Positions 33,874 through 46,500 of a DNA stretch of 64,000 nt are shown one piece after another (the first letter of the stretch is position 1; each line of letters begins with the position of its first letter). The position numbers were made by a program, and so were the translations under genes. The stretch covers positions 29,560,402 through 29,624,401 of the forward strand of contig NC_088301.1 in NCBI RefSeq assembly GCF_032854445.1, given 5' to 3'. Under the pieces are notes generated by a model that did no database searches, was not told the DNA's origin, and saw only the letters and a program-made list of their open reading frames with translations. The DNA comes from Liolophura sinensis. Taxonomy: Eukaryota > Mollusca > Polyplacophora > Chitonida > Chitonidae.

Positions 33874-34295
33874 AACAAAATGTGTCGTGTGTTCAATAAC
33901 CGAACTAAATTTACTCTCCTCGGATTTCTGCTATTGCATATTGGCAAAAACTAACTGTGCATTAATGTTTGGGAGACAGGATAGCTGTGAGGTGCTGTTC
34001 TTTGTGAACTGTTCAGACTGAATGCAGCTCGATGACAGCTTCACCACTTTGTCCATGTTCTGTTCTAGCTTACCCAGGACAGGCTAAAGTTGACCTGACT
34101 GCTGTCGTGGTTTTCCATTACACTGATGTCTATTGGCGCAGTGAGTCGATCGGCCCTTGCCATCAGTGTAAGGACTGCCAAATGGTCAGTACGCTCTGAA
34201 GCCTCTGAGCTTTAGAGTCGTAGATCAGATACTACTCGTAGGTCCTTTCTCATCGCCAGCACAGTAGGTAACATTCTTTGCACCAGGGCGACATC

Positions 34296-34589
34296 ATGAG
34301 CTCAGATGTATTATCTACGATATCTTCACCAGGTAACGTTACAGAGTCCGTGGAAAACTTTACAGACGAATATTTTTACGATTACGATGCCTCATTCACA
34401 ATTGCTGCAGAGGAGTTGGTACCAGTTGCTCTTGTTTACGGAACCACACTGATTCTTGGAATCATCGGTAATTCTTTGGTGATTCTCTCAGTAACCAGGT
34501 ACCGAAGAATGAACAACATCACGAACACGTTTTTGTTGGGCTTGGCTACAGCTGACTTACTTTTGCTTTTGACATGTGTACCAATTAAG
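34296..34589 (+). CDS. GPCR coding exon 1 (N-terminus, TM1, TM2)
   Basis: 98 codons starting MSSDVLSTISSPGNVTES. TM1 about 42-66, TM2 about 77-97. The ATG at 34296 is the first in this frame; the more upstream open sequence lacks ATG. Donor AAG|GTAAGT, phase 0. Confidence 0.9.
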
Positions 34590-37500
34590 GTAAGTGAATC
34601 TGTTCTAGATGAGTGGAATTAACAATAGCAAAGATATCCCTTTGAATAAACATCCATTTTGTTTAAACATTCCATACGTAACCACATTTCCAGACTTTGT
34701 TTTATAAAATATACATCCTCGACCCATATACAGAATTCTTCGATTCCTAGCCGCTTTACATATATTATCACAAAACATACTTATTTTCACGAGCACTAGT
34801 ACAGGAGCACTAAATACAGGAGCTCTAAATACAGAAGACAATACATTTATTACGCTATTTATATACTCTCCGCCTAGGGCTTTAGATTCGGCTATTTTTT
34901 TTTTTTTTTTTTACAAATACTTCTGTTTTAGACTGCGTTTATTTCTGTACCGGATATATATTTTATTCACCTTGACCTTCATTCAAGCAAATTAAATTCA
35001 AATGCACAGAATCGACATAAAACAGAACGCCGATAGAGCTATATACCTGTATGACAAGATTCTGTGCTGATGTTTAGATCTATCTATTTGTATGAGTTTT
35101 ATCATGTGTCAACTATATTCGTGTTTCATGACAGACTGAATAAAATATGAATTTGGAATGCGTTATATACTGACATTTATCAAAATCTGAACAAAGTAAG
35201 GACGGGCTGTGGATATTTCAATGTACCGAGCAGCAATAGAAACGCAGTTCTCAAAACTTAAGATATCAAGTCACTATAACGTCATGACTTCCTCAATGTC
35301 ACCAGCAAGAAGGGCCATGACAGCTGCCGGGCAATTTCGACATAAGATCGGTTCATCCGGGTCACTCATCCTAGGAACAGAACTCAATCAGCAACAAAAA
35401 CAGCGGCCTTAGTTCATGGACCAAAAAAAAAAAAAGAAGTAGAAAAAAACATGCACAAGCGTAAGGGTGGCGTCCATTGTATTGAAAGCCTGTCACTTTC
35501 CACCACGGGCGGTATCTTCCTTTGAAAGCGGGTCAATTGTAAACTCCTGCAGTAACAATTTCAAGAGCCATTTCCAGCCGTCAAACTGGCTGTTGCAATA
35601 AATAAGTGATTAAAGGGGATAAGGTTTGACTTCAGTTTGAAAAATAGCGAAAAATTCGGACTTGGCGTTTCTTTTGCTGTCAATATAAATACAATCAGCA
35701 TTTAGTCAGTGCAACACCAGCATTTTGCATGTGTCCATGCACAAATGCAGACAACGTATTAATTTGTCAGTTGCACGTATATATCTTTTACGTTGACCTA
35801 TCTGAGCTTTAACATACGTCTTTCGCTAATAGTCATATTATTTGTCATTATAAATTAATTAATGGTAAATAAGGTATAGATTTAAACTCATATTTTGTTA
35901 ACGTTTATTCGCCACCACGACAAGCTGTGTAGAGTCCTTGCCTTAATTTAATGATAACAGTATTTATTCTAAAAATCAAACAAAACCGTAATGTAGGTTT
36001 ATTTATTTGATTGGTGTTTTACGCCGTGCTCAAGAATATTTCATACGACGGCAGCCAGCAGTATGGTGAGAGGAAACCGGGCGGAGCCCCGGGGAAACCC
36101 ACGGTCATCTGCAGGTTGCCGAGGGATCTTCCCACTTACGGCTGGAATGAAAACCAGCATGGCCTGGACTTGCCGTTATGTAGAAATAAATCAATACAGT
36201 GCTGTAACTTGTTCGTTTACTACATTGCTTAATTAGATGTTTACCAAAATGTACGAGTTTATATTTCCATGTGTTTATATATAACTTGTCCTTTCATTGC
36301 TTAATTAGATGTTTACAACAATGTACGAGTTTATCCATTCCGACTGTCCTTATATTTATGCAGTAAAGCAATTATTTTTGTTTTGCAATATTAGCTTACA
36401 CTCTGTGTTGATCTTGAAGCTGTTCTTCAAGTAGGCCTATTTGTCCTGTGGCTTTGTATACCCTTGTGTGTACTAGACTGACTACATGCTATTTGAGTGT
36501 CACAGGCCAGGCCTGTCTCATGTGCAAAGTATTTTCCTTAGATTACTTTATAGGTTAATGCCGGGTCTCCTTTAGCTTCCAAAACCTGCGTCTTTCGTCG
36601 AATTGTTTGACTTGTATATTTGTACATCTGATCTACATAAGCTGACCATTCTGTGTAGACTGACTCTTAATGCGCGAAATATCGATGAATTAAGCATTCC
36701 CATAGACTGGTCAGTTTTCCTTCTTTTCTTGGGATTGTTTATTAAATGCAATAGTCTTCAAATTTTGTTGTATTTACCAAGAAAAGCTCAAACTATTGCC
36801 TCTCAGTCAATGTCAGACTTGTACGTGTGCTATTTATAGTGTTACAATGATTTGATTTGAAAAAGTGATAAATGCCACCCGCTTTGTTAAGAAATGTCAG
36901 GAACCTGTCAGGAACTGATTTTGAACGGTAACACATGCAGAAGGGAGGCTGACACCTTGTGAATGGTAAGTACTTGGGCTATTCTAAAATAACAGCAAAA
37001 CTTCCATCGGATTTGGGTTGATTGATTTTTTGTTGTTGCCAAAAATGCCCTCCTTAATGTCAAATACATGCATTGCATGGTGACGTAAATGACTTTAGGC
37101 GGATTTTTGTCACATATAACTTTCAGGGTTCATTACACACTAGGAAACTGAGCTCTGGTTATGGTAGCAATAGGCATTGTTTTGACAGGCTATGGTAACA
37201 TTTCAGGTCTCTCAATGCGTAGAAGGGGCCTCCGTGGCTCAGTTGGTTAGCGCGCGAGCGCAGCGCAATGACCCAGGAGTCTCTCACCAATGCGACCGCT
37301 GTGAGTTTAAGTCCAGCACATGCTGGCTTCCTCTCCGGCCGTACGTGGGAAGGTCTGCCAGCAACCTGCGGATGGTCGTGGTTTTCCCCCGGTTTCCACC
37401 CACCATAATGCTGGCCGCCGTTGTATAAATTAAATATTCTTGAGTACGGCGTACTCAACACCAACGTAAAACACCAATCAAATCAATAAATAAATCAATG

Positions 37501-40500
37501 CGTAGTATCAGTTTTGTTTTACAGACTCGTGATAATAGATCAGTCAAATCATGTCGTGTCATTAGATCTACTCCTGGCATTTTGTCTGTACAACCAATCG
37601 TAGAACCTGAAGATCGTTATGCTTCCAGATATGTTTATTTATTTATTGATTTATTCCACTGGTGTTTACACCGTTCTCAAAAATATTTCATTTATACGAC
37701 GGCCGCCAGCATTATGCTGAGAGGAAACCGGGAAGTGCCTGAAGAAATCCACGACCATTCGCAGGTTGCCGCAGTCTTCCCTCGTACGACCGATGAGGAA
37801 GTCAGCATTTTTTATTTGATGTTTGATGGCAGCTGAAGAGAATTTAAGGCTGACTTGACCCAGGTACAGTTTCCAAATTAAGGAGGAATCAAGGGCTATA
37901 TCGTTGTTCTGTAAGTCAAGCGTCCCCAGAGACTTTAACCTCAAAAATACAGATACATCAATAGTCTGGATTTTGTTGTCAGAAGCAAACAAGATTTCTA
38001 GTTTTTCTAAGCTATACAAAACCTCTGGAAATTCTGGTAACCCAGATCGCATTGTTGAGAGACTCTTAGGTCGCTGTGCTGCGCTAGCACGCCACTTCCA
38101 GATATAGATACAGAATATACATTCCATATTCCATACTGACTCACGTAACGAAGTGACTTAGTAAAACGTATCACTAATGACTAGATGTGAGTGCAACAAA
38201 TTTATAAATGAATAAATGATGATGGCATAACGTCACATCGGCAGTATTTCAACCATACTGTGGCGAAACAAATTTATACTCATCAGTAGCATTTGTATTG
38301 TGAGCTCCTTGATGTTGTGAATATCTAACTTTGGTGTCAGGATAACTGTCATGAAGTCAAAACAATGAAAACCATGATAATAATGAACAGGTATACCAGC
38401 CGTCAATCAAAATTGACAATCCGGCTCAATAATCACGAGGACAATCCCCAAAACTATGCTCAACACTCACCACCAAGGAACTAAGAAAATATACATAACA
38501 TACGAAATTAGGACGGAATCTTGTAAAGAGAAACGGTCATCAGTTTCATTGGTAATGGAAGGGCGGAATGACTGTCCATGCAGGCGAATGCATGAAATCA
38601 TAAGGCCTATTCAGAACGTTTACCATGCATATAAATTGTCGATAATATCATCGTTGTTCATTTCAGCTGCGAAAGATATTAATGTGACTCGGCTTTACGT
38701 AAGTTAGAAGACTTCGTTTGAACTTCCTTCGTAATATGCCGAAAAATGTAATAATTTTTATTCAGAAACCCATATATACATTACATACATGTAATGTATA
38801 CATAATACATCTACATCTCACACAATGGACTATTTTCTCTATCTTTCCTAGTTAATTTGGGTGCAGAAAGCGTTGCATTTTTAAATACATTCGTTGCGAT
38901 TTGTAAAAAAGGAGCTGTCCTAAAAAAAAAGAGCTATTTTTCAAAATGTACATCAAACTCCATCTATTATAAATTGCTTCGTGATCCCCTATGGACTATA
39001 AATGTGTCAAACTTTTTCCCATCCTGTGCGTTACCGGAATATTTGCCGAGAAAGGATTCATGTATCTTCATCAAGTTAGATAAAATTTCATATCTCTGCT
39101 CTTTGAGGAGCCCAGTGGAAAATGAACGGCACCATTTTCTCGACCGCCGGGCTACATTCAAATGGTCAAAATTTGGTTTCCAAATATTATATCGCCAAAG
39201 CTGATGAGTCAAATTTAGTGACGCTGTAAGTCTGGACTGACTGGTGACCCATAATAACGTACTGGAGTTTGATCGACTTAAATGGCGTTTCTCATAGTCT
39301 GCGTGGGTGGAGTTCATATTTGGCATATAACACAGGGCGATAGAGGCTGTTGAAGGACATGTAGTTCGCCACGTTGGGTCAGTTGCAGTTCAAGGGAAAC
39401 TAAGACACTTGTATGGACGTACAAGTTACCAGTATATACTAGTGCACGATTTGAAAACCGGTACTACGGGCCAAGATAGCATAATTGGTAGAGCGTCTCG
39501 CTTCCGGAGAGGTAGATCATTGATTCCAGGATCAATCCTGGGCCGAGTCACACCTAAGACGTTAAAAGAGGAAGTTGTCACTTCCTCGCCTGGCGTTCAG
39601 CATGAAGGGGATAGTGCAACGACTGGTTGACCCGTATCAGTATAATGGGCGGGGCGCCTTACTTGCCCTTTGGTAAGTCATCTCAGTGAATCAGCACTAG
39701 ATAAAAGAGCGATGGAAATCCGTCCTGCAACAAGGATTTACATACACCCTAAGGGTTCCTTCGTTGTCATATGACTGAAAAATTGTTGAGCACGACGTTA
39801 AACCCCAAACACTCATTCAATACCGGTAATGACTTCGTTCATTCGCCTTGAACATTTCTTGCGTCTTCCCAACATTATTGGAAACTGTTGATTGCTTCTC
39901 TTTGCATGATTCCATCCTAGTTTTGTACTTTATATCCTTTCTTAGTTCCTTGGTAGTTTGTGCTAAACGTCGTTTTGGGAATTGTCCTTGTGATTATTGA
40001 CCTGGAACTTACATACTGGCTGACGGCGGGTATACGAATGTCTATTTCGAAGCATAGACCTTTTGCAATATTTGATAGTTTCAGATCTAACGACATGCTT
40101 CTCGCATAATGCCGATTCTGTTGACTTTGTCAAAATTGTCAGAGCTTAAAGCGAGAGTAAGGTTTTATGTTTGGGTCAACCACATGTACTTTCACAGTTT
40201 TTATTACATCTTTATGAAACAACATGGGCTTGATGAGCATGCTTTGAAGATCTACGCGTGTTAACTTCGAAATTATATTGGGTAAGTCTGGACGAATTTC
40301 TTTCCATGTAGTCAATAGTAAGTTAGTCGAGTTAGCGCCACTTAAATATGAAATAATATCAGAATTTTGGCAAAACTATCAGGTTGTGATCTACTTGTCT
40401 TCTGTTGTTTGAATCCGTATGATTAGATTGACAAAGGAGTGGCTTGTGGGTAAAGAATAACGGTTTTGTATGGTCCTACAAATGTTCTCATGACCTTGTT

Positions 40501-43500
40501 TCTATGAAGTTTGCATTAAACGTGTGCTCATAGATCCGTTAGATAGTTGATTTCATATGGTGTGGAACTCTCGGGAAATAAAGGAGCTAAAGGCCTGACC
40601 ACATTAATGCTTTGTGATCGTCTGGTACAAAAGCATGTCCAAAATTATGGCGGCAAGGACTTTCAAGATCTGGAATCTAAACGTCAAGTCCGAAATCCGT
40701 GTACTTTACGTAAACCGTTCCAAAGGGCTTTCCAAATCGACAATCGCAAGGCCTATTTCCAAACCAAACTAAAACAAGAGATATGAAAGAAATAATACAT
40801 GAATAGTAAATGACCCCCTGGTTAATCGGAATTAGATACAACAATGGCACTGATCGCCTGAGATCCTGCACGGTCTGTACACATTTGCTAACAAATGTGT
40901 TACAGGACTCGTGGGAAGGTCAAGAGTAACCAAGCTTTGTAGTGGTAAAATGTTTCGTCCCCTGTATTAGGGAACTAGAGGAGTACCGTAGATGACTTTT
41001 TGAGATGGCGGTTGATCGTCCCAAGGCGATGGGATATCTATCAAGTACGAAAAGCAGTCTGACCATTACTAAGTTCTTGATCTAATCGTAGAGCCACATT
41101 CGGAGAACCATCCTTTAAAAACTCGACCCATTTAGATCCACGATAATGCTCGACCGAGCAGACCAAGCTTTTCGAGTTTCTTCATCAGGAGACCTTAGCA
41201 ACTACCCCATGGCCAGCTTGTAGCCCGAATGGGAACACCACAGAGCATATGTATGACTTTATTGGTCGTAGAATCCATCAAAGAGATACTGTCGTACAGA
41301 CTATAGCAGAATTGAATGCTAGTCTAGGAATGTCTGTTACTGACAACTTTAGACATTCAGGGATTTGTGTGACCTCCATAGCTTCTTAGCTATGTCACGA
41401 AGGGAGCCAGCAATGGTTAAGACTGAAGCACTAATATTCACAATATGGACAGATCTGTGGAAAGTCTCGTTTCCAGCGTCGGAATTAATAAATAATACAT
41501 AGCTTGCCATGTTACCCAACTCGGACAGGAGTTGCACACTGCTGAAAAACGAGGGGTCATAGGTCTTGATTTCTCAAAGCTTGGACAACTCCCGCTTACT
41601 GTGTGTTGTCTACGTGATTTGAATATGGTAAGCTACGTCATATTCATTCATTCCATTATTTAAGAAATAATATGGCTTTTTTGATAATTAATGAAACAAA
41701 ATTACCCTGCTACATGTATTACCATGGCCTTCATCCTGTCTCTCCTCCTTCTAGTCAAACGTGGGATCTGCTCATGTGTGCACGAGACCAGGTTTGAATT
41801 CTTTGGAGCATACTTCAGATAAGCTTGTCCTTCGTATTAAGCGTTTCGCAGTATAAAAAATCAACAGGTATTGGGAGCAGCCGGCAGTTGCCTACACAGA
41901 AAAACGTCGTTTGACCTTCCTCCTGTTGCTGAATATATGCATTCCGTTAGTTTTAATGGGGAAGTTTTCCTGAGTTAAACTTTGGCCTAAGCTGTACAGC
42001 CTGTGGTCCACTCCAGCTTTTGCCATGGCGATTTAAGGGTTAACGTAGTACTCATATAACACAAGAGAACAATGGTCCAGCCGGCTTTGGCCCCAGTTGT
42101 CAGGAATAGGAACCTCATTTTCACCAGATAATGTCGCCACTATACGGGTGCAATGTTGCCGAAGTGACATTATGCCATAATCATTGATTCATCACACAGC
42201 GTTCTTTTGATATATTATAAAAACGTGCCAGTGGCACTTTAAGACATGGTCCTTAATAATTAATAAACTTTTGGGAATTGCTCGTCCTCTAGTTCGCCCG
42301 TTCGTCAACATTTTGACATTGTAACAGGCTTGTCCGTGCAATATCGCCAGAATTAATGGACAAAATTTGATCAAATTTTATTGAAGCCTAATGACTAGGG
42401 CCTTAAGGATCTGGCGAACTTTTTGAGTTTCACGTCTGCTCCCTTCGATCCTTCGTCAGGACCATGGCATCGTTGGTGAGAATATAACCTGGTCATTGCA
42501 TTATCTCCAGAACTAATGGGCCAAATCTAATTAAATCTGGTTAGGAAGCTGAATTAAATAGGGCTGCCTGAACGACAGATTGCCTTCTTGGAGTATGTCT
42601 GTTCGTTCCTTTGGCCAGTGGTTTGATCCTTTCGTCCTATGTTCGAAGCAAGCTTCTCCTTGTACACCATTATCACCAGATTAAGAACTATATGTGAACT
42701 ATTAGTGTTAGTAACAAAACTGCATTTTGTTGGCCATTGCTCGTCAAGGGTGCTATTTCACTGGCAACATATCCCTATCCCTAACCCATTTCTGAGGTCT
42801 TATCATAAATAACTGGTAATTTCAGTTATTTTGCTTATTTCAGTTTTAAAGTGCAGGTAGAGTTGGCTATTGCCGAAAAACCCAGTTTTTGAAATTTCTT
42901 AGAAACTGTCTGGAGTGACAAATAACGTGCGATTTGTCCGTGTGATGAGTCCAGAGCTAATGAGTCAACTTTCACCAAGTTAATTTTGAAGTTTAATGAC
43001 ATAGACGTTAAGAACTGATCAACTTTGGAGACAGACGTTTGTCCTTTTATTTCCCAGGTAAACCGCGCCACCCATTTTGCACTTGACTTCAGCGATATGT
43101 TAGCTATAAACAGAAATAAATTACATTTCCCGGCGAGGAAATTGGATATAAAAGGCACCGTGAAACGAGTCTAACTCAAGCATTAGAGGGACGAGTTAGA
43201 ACCGCAACTACATCTAAAGCACATGCAAGATTGAAAGTAGGTCACACCGGTCAGACATTCTGATCGCTGCTAAGGTTCCCGGACGCCTCCCATCGACTCG
43301 GTTCTTTTGGGCCAGGCCAAACATTGGAGGTACCAGATAAAACTAAATTTAAATTATTGGACACTTTTCGCTCTGTGTAAGATAACCTGTCAGAAGTTTT
43401 ACCCGCTGGGTTTGACCCCGCCAGGCGCTGAGAAATTATTGCCCTCCAAGACTCTTGTAACAAGTGGACTGGCTCAAACATTTGTGGTACCGCATAAATA

Positions 43501-46500
43501 CGATGCTTGCTGAACAAGTGGGCTGGCTCAAACATTGGTGGTACCGCATAAATACAATGCTAGCTGAACAAGTGGGCTGACTCAAACATTGGTGGTACCG
43601 CACAAATACAATGCTAGCTGAACAAGTGGGCTGGCTCAAACATTGGTGGTACCGCATAAACACAATGCTAGCTGAACAAGTGGGCTGGCTCAAACATTGG
43701 TGGTACCGCATAAACACAATGCTAGCTGAACAAGTGAGCTGGCTCAAACATTGGTGGTACCGCATAAACACAATGCTAGCTGAACAAGTGGGCTGGCTCA
43801 AACATTGGTGGTACCGTATAAATACAATGCTAGCTGAACAAGTGAGCTGGCTCAAACATTGGTGGTACCGCATAAATACAATGCTAGCTGAACAAGTGGG
43901 CTGGCTCAAACATTGGTGGTACCGCATAAATACAATGCTTGCTGAACAAGTGGGCTGGCTCAAACATTGGTGGTACCGCATAAATACAATGCTAGCTGAA
44001 CAAGTGGGCTGGCTCAAACATTGGTGGTACCGCATAAATACAATGCTAGCTGAACAAGTGAGCTGGCTCAAACATTGGTGGTACCGCATAAATACAATGC
44101 TAGCTGAACAAGTGGGCTGGCTCAAACATTGGTGGTACCGCATAAATACAATGCTAGCTGAACAAGTGTATCATGTATGATTCACACTCTCAAAATGAAC
44201 ATTTGTAGGGGAAATTCTGAAAAAGTTGTCCCTTAATGCAAATCTGTGCTGTAAAAGTGAAAATAAACTGTGCTAGGCCTTTTACCCCATACATACGTTA
44301 TTCTCGACAAATACTTCACTCAGAACGTAAAACGGCCTTTCTTCCTTCAGCGTAGATTATGCCCTCATGTCGCAGCCATCTTTGTGATCAGGCAATACAC
44401 ATCCCAGAGTATGCTTATATATACAGCTCGCTGTTGAGTGTATGATTATTTTGTGGTTACTTCTTGTTAAGATATAGGACTAGGTTTTGTTATCCTTATT
44501 AAGTCATTTTCTCAAGGTAAAACTGATTTATATATCATGTGTAGATTTCCTGTGTGCGTGCACATGTACTTGTCGTTTTCACATACGTGTGTTATAAAGC
44601 TTCTGTGACGAAAGCAGGATTTTAGTTTTAGCAAACTTAAGGGATTATCGCAGCCATTTAATGTAAACGGTCCTAATGATTGGTTTAATGGTAACCAGGT
44701 GGTGACATTTCGTGTAGCGAGGTCTCCCAATATATGCCCTACTAACTGTCTTCTGAAGCTTGCACCATCACCAACCCCCCCGCCAACAAAAAGGAGCTTA
44801 GAAGCAAATTAGTTTTGAATGTCTGGAAAGTTAACTTCATCAACTTTATCGGAATTTCAGACCGAGTGAACGCAGTGGATATAAAAATGCTTTTTATGCG
44901 AGGTAATCTTCTCTCAAACAGCGTATACGTATCAGATAGCATAGGATTTGTTTGATATTTCCAGTGTTTGACCTAGCCTAATAGTTACAGAGTTACAGAG
45001 AGTCAGACGGGGTCAATGTCATTTGCGTCTCAGCATCATACTTGTTCAGAGCGCATTCGATTTATCCAGCACTTGTAATACCATGTTCAAAAAGGCCTTC
45101 AGAAAAAATCTACCCTACATTGCTCGCATAGTGAACAAAAGTCGCATTTAGTTTTTCTTCCTTTCAGCATTGATGCCAGAACTAAGACACGTCTCGTCCA
45201 TTATCCAACCTAACCAGGGGTAAAACGCCATGTGCACGTGTTACCCACTTGTTAAAAGGTGGCGTACGTGGCCTCAGGAAGATATGGAATTACCATTTGG
45301 GAAGCAGCGTCAATAACCCATGAGCAGTAGAGTAACAGAGCTTAGAGTGAATGATAGAAGGATTTATTTATTTATGAACTATCACCACAGCTGTTACAGT
45401 TGTGCAAATGCTAAATGTCTTCTATCAGTTCTGTGTATTCTGTTATGACTAAAGCAGTAATAAAATTATTCATTCCTGTGTATTACACTGCAATCTGATG
45501 TATCCATACTCTCAACAATGCTGAAAAGATGGAATTGTGTCTAGTATGACCGGTAAAAGAATTCCAGTATCTATGCGTGTGTACTTGTTTCTAAGTACAT
45601 CACCTTTCTTTCGCACGTGTATTTATTCATTTTTTCTCTATACTATTGCTTGCGTATTTGAACATATTATGGACTATAATATCTGAAATAAGCACGATAA
45701 TAAAAAATATTTTTTATTTACTCTCGATGTTTTACGTATACCTGGTCATTAGTTTTATTCGTGGAGGAAACCAGAGCTGTCTGGGGAATTCATTGATCGT
45801 TGTTACTGTATTGTTTACTCTTGCCTTGGCGATGATGTATAGTAGGCGATGGCGTTTAATAGGCGATGGCGTTTGGTAGGCCACGACGTTCAGAAGGCGA
45901 TGGCGTTCAGTAGGCGATGATGTTTAGTAGGCGAACTGGCAACGCACTACTCAAGTCACAGTGGAACGGCTAAATTGGTAGCACTCATGTTAGGCTTTAG
46001 CCTCCTAATGAAGGCCAAAGATCGGGATCTAACTCCATGCACCTGGTACTTGGACACATACTTGATCCCAAGTGACGTTTAAACACAAATTATTACGCTT
46101 TGAAGATCAGTTTCTTGCAGTAACACAAAATCAAAATACATAGCAAAATTGGGATATTTTGCGTTTTATTATATTCTCTTTCCCATTTTTTTTCACTGTA
46201 ATAATTATTTTGGAAATGGATTTTGCAATTACTGATTTGGAATGCCCCATTGATTTATTTATTTCATTGGTGTTTTACGCTGTACTCAAGAATATTTTAC
46301 TTATACGACGGCGGCCAGCATTATGGTGGGAGGAAACCGGGCAGAGCCCAAGGCAAACCCACGGCCATCCGCAGGTTGCTGTCAGACCTTCCCACGAACA
46401 ACTGGAGAGGAAGCCAGCATGAGTTGGACTTGAACTCACAGCGACCGCATTGGTGAGAGGCTTCTGGGTCCTTACGCTGCGCTCGCGCGCTAACCTGCCG

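Larger units (their letters stand above)
25649..34295. other. Intergenic DNA between LRRC40 and the GPCR gene
   Basis: Contains the LRRC40 3' UTR (end not placed), a 1-kb terminal-inverted-repeat element, one family-C SINE and five family-A SINE copies. AATAAA strings occur (for example near 27050) but none is convincing as the poly-A signal. From 25649 to about 29350 I see no feature I can support beyond a possible SINE tail. Confidence 0.6.

Noticed and set aside
34278-34295. Start of the GPCR at TTG 34278
   Set aside because: TTG is not a normal animal start. The first ATG in frame, at 34296, gives a sensible N-terminus.
38857-39326. Overlapping plus and minus frames of 115 and 119 codons
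   Set aside because: Each is a shadow of the other, with no recognisable family. Possibly an old repeat but not supportable as a gene.
43436-44180. Long repetitive frames on both strands (235 and 189 codons)
   Set aside because: Explained fully by the 54-bp minisatellite; two overlapping antisense genes with perfect repeats are not credible.
45958-46040. A tRNA gene
   Set aside because: A- and B-box-like words are present, but the cloverleaf cannot be closed and the stretch runs into a SINE-like end, so it is treated as a decayed SINE.
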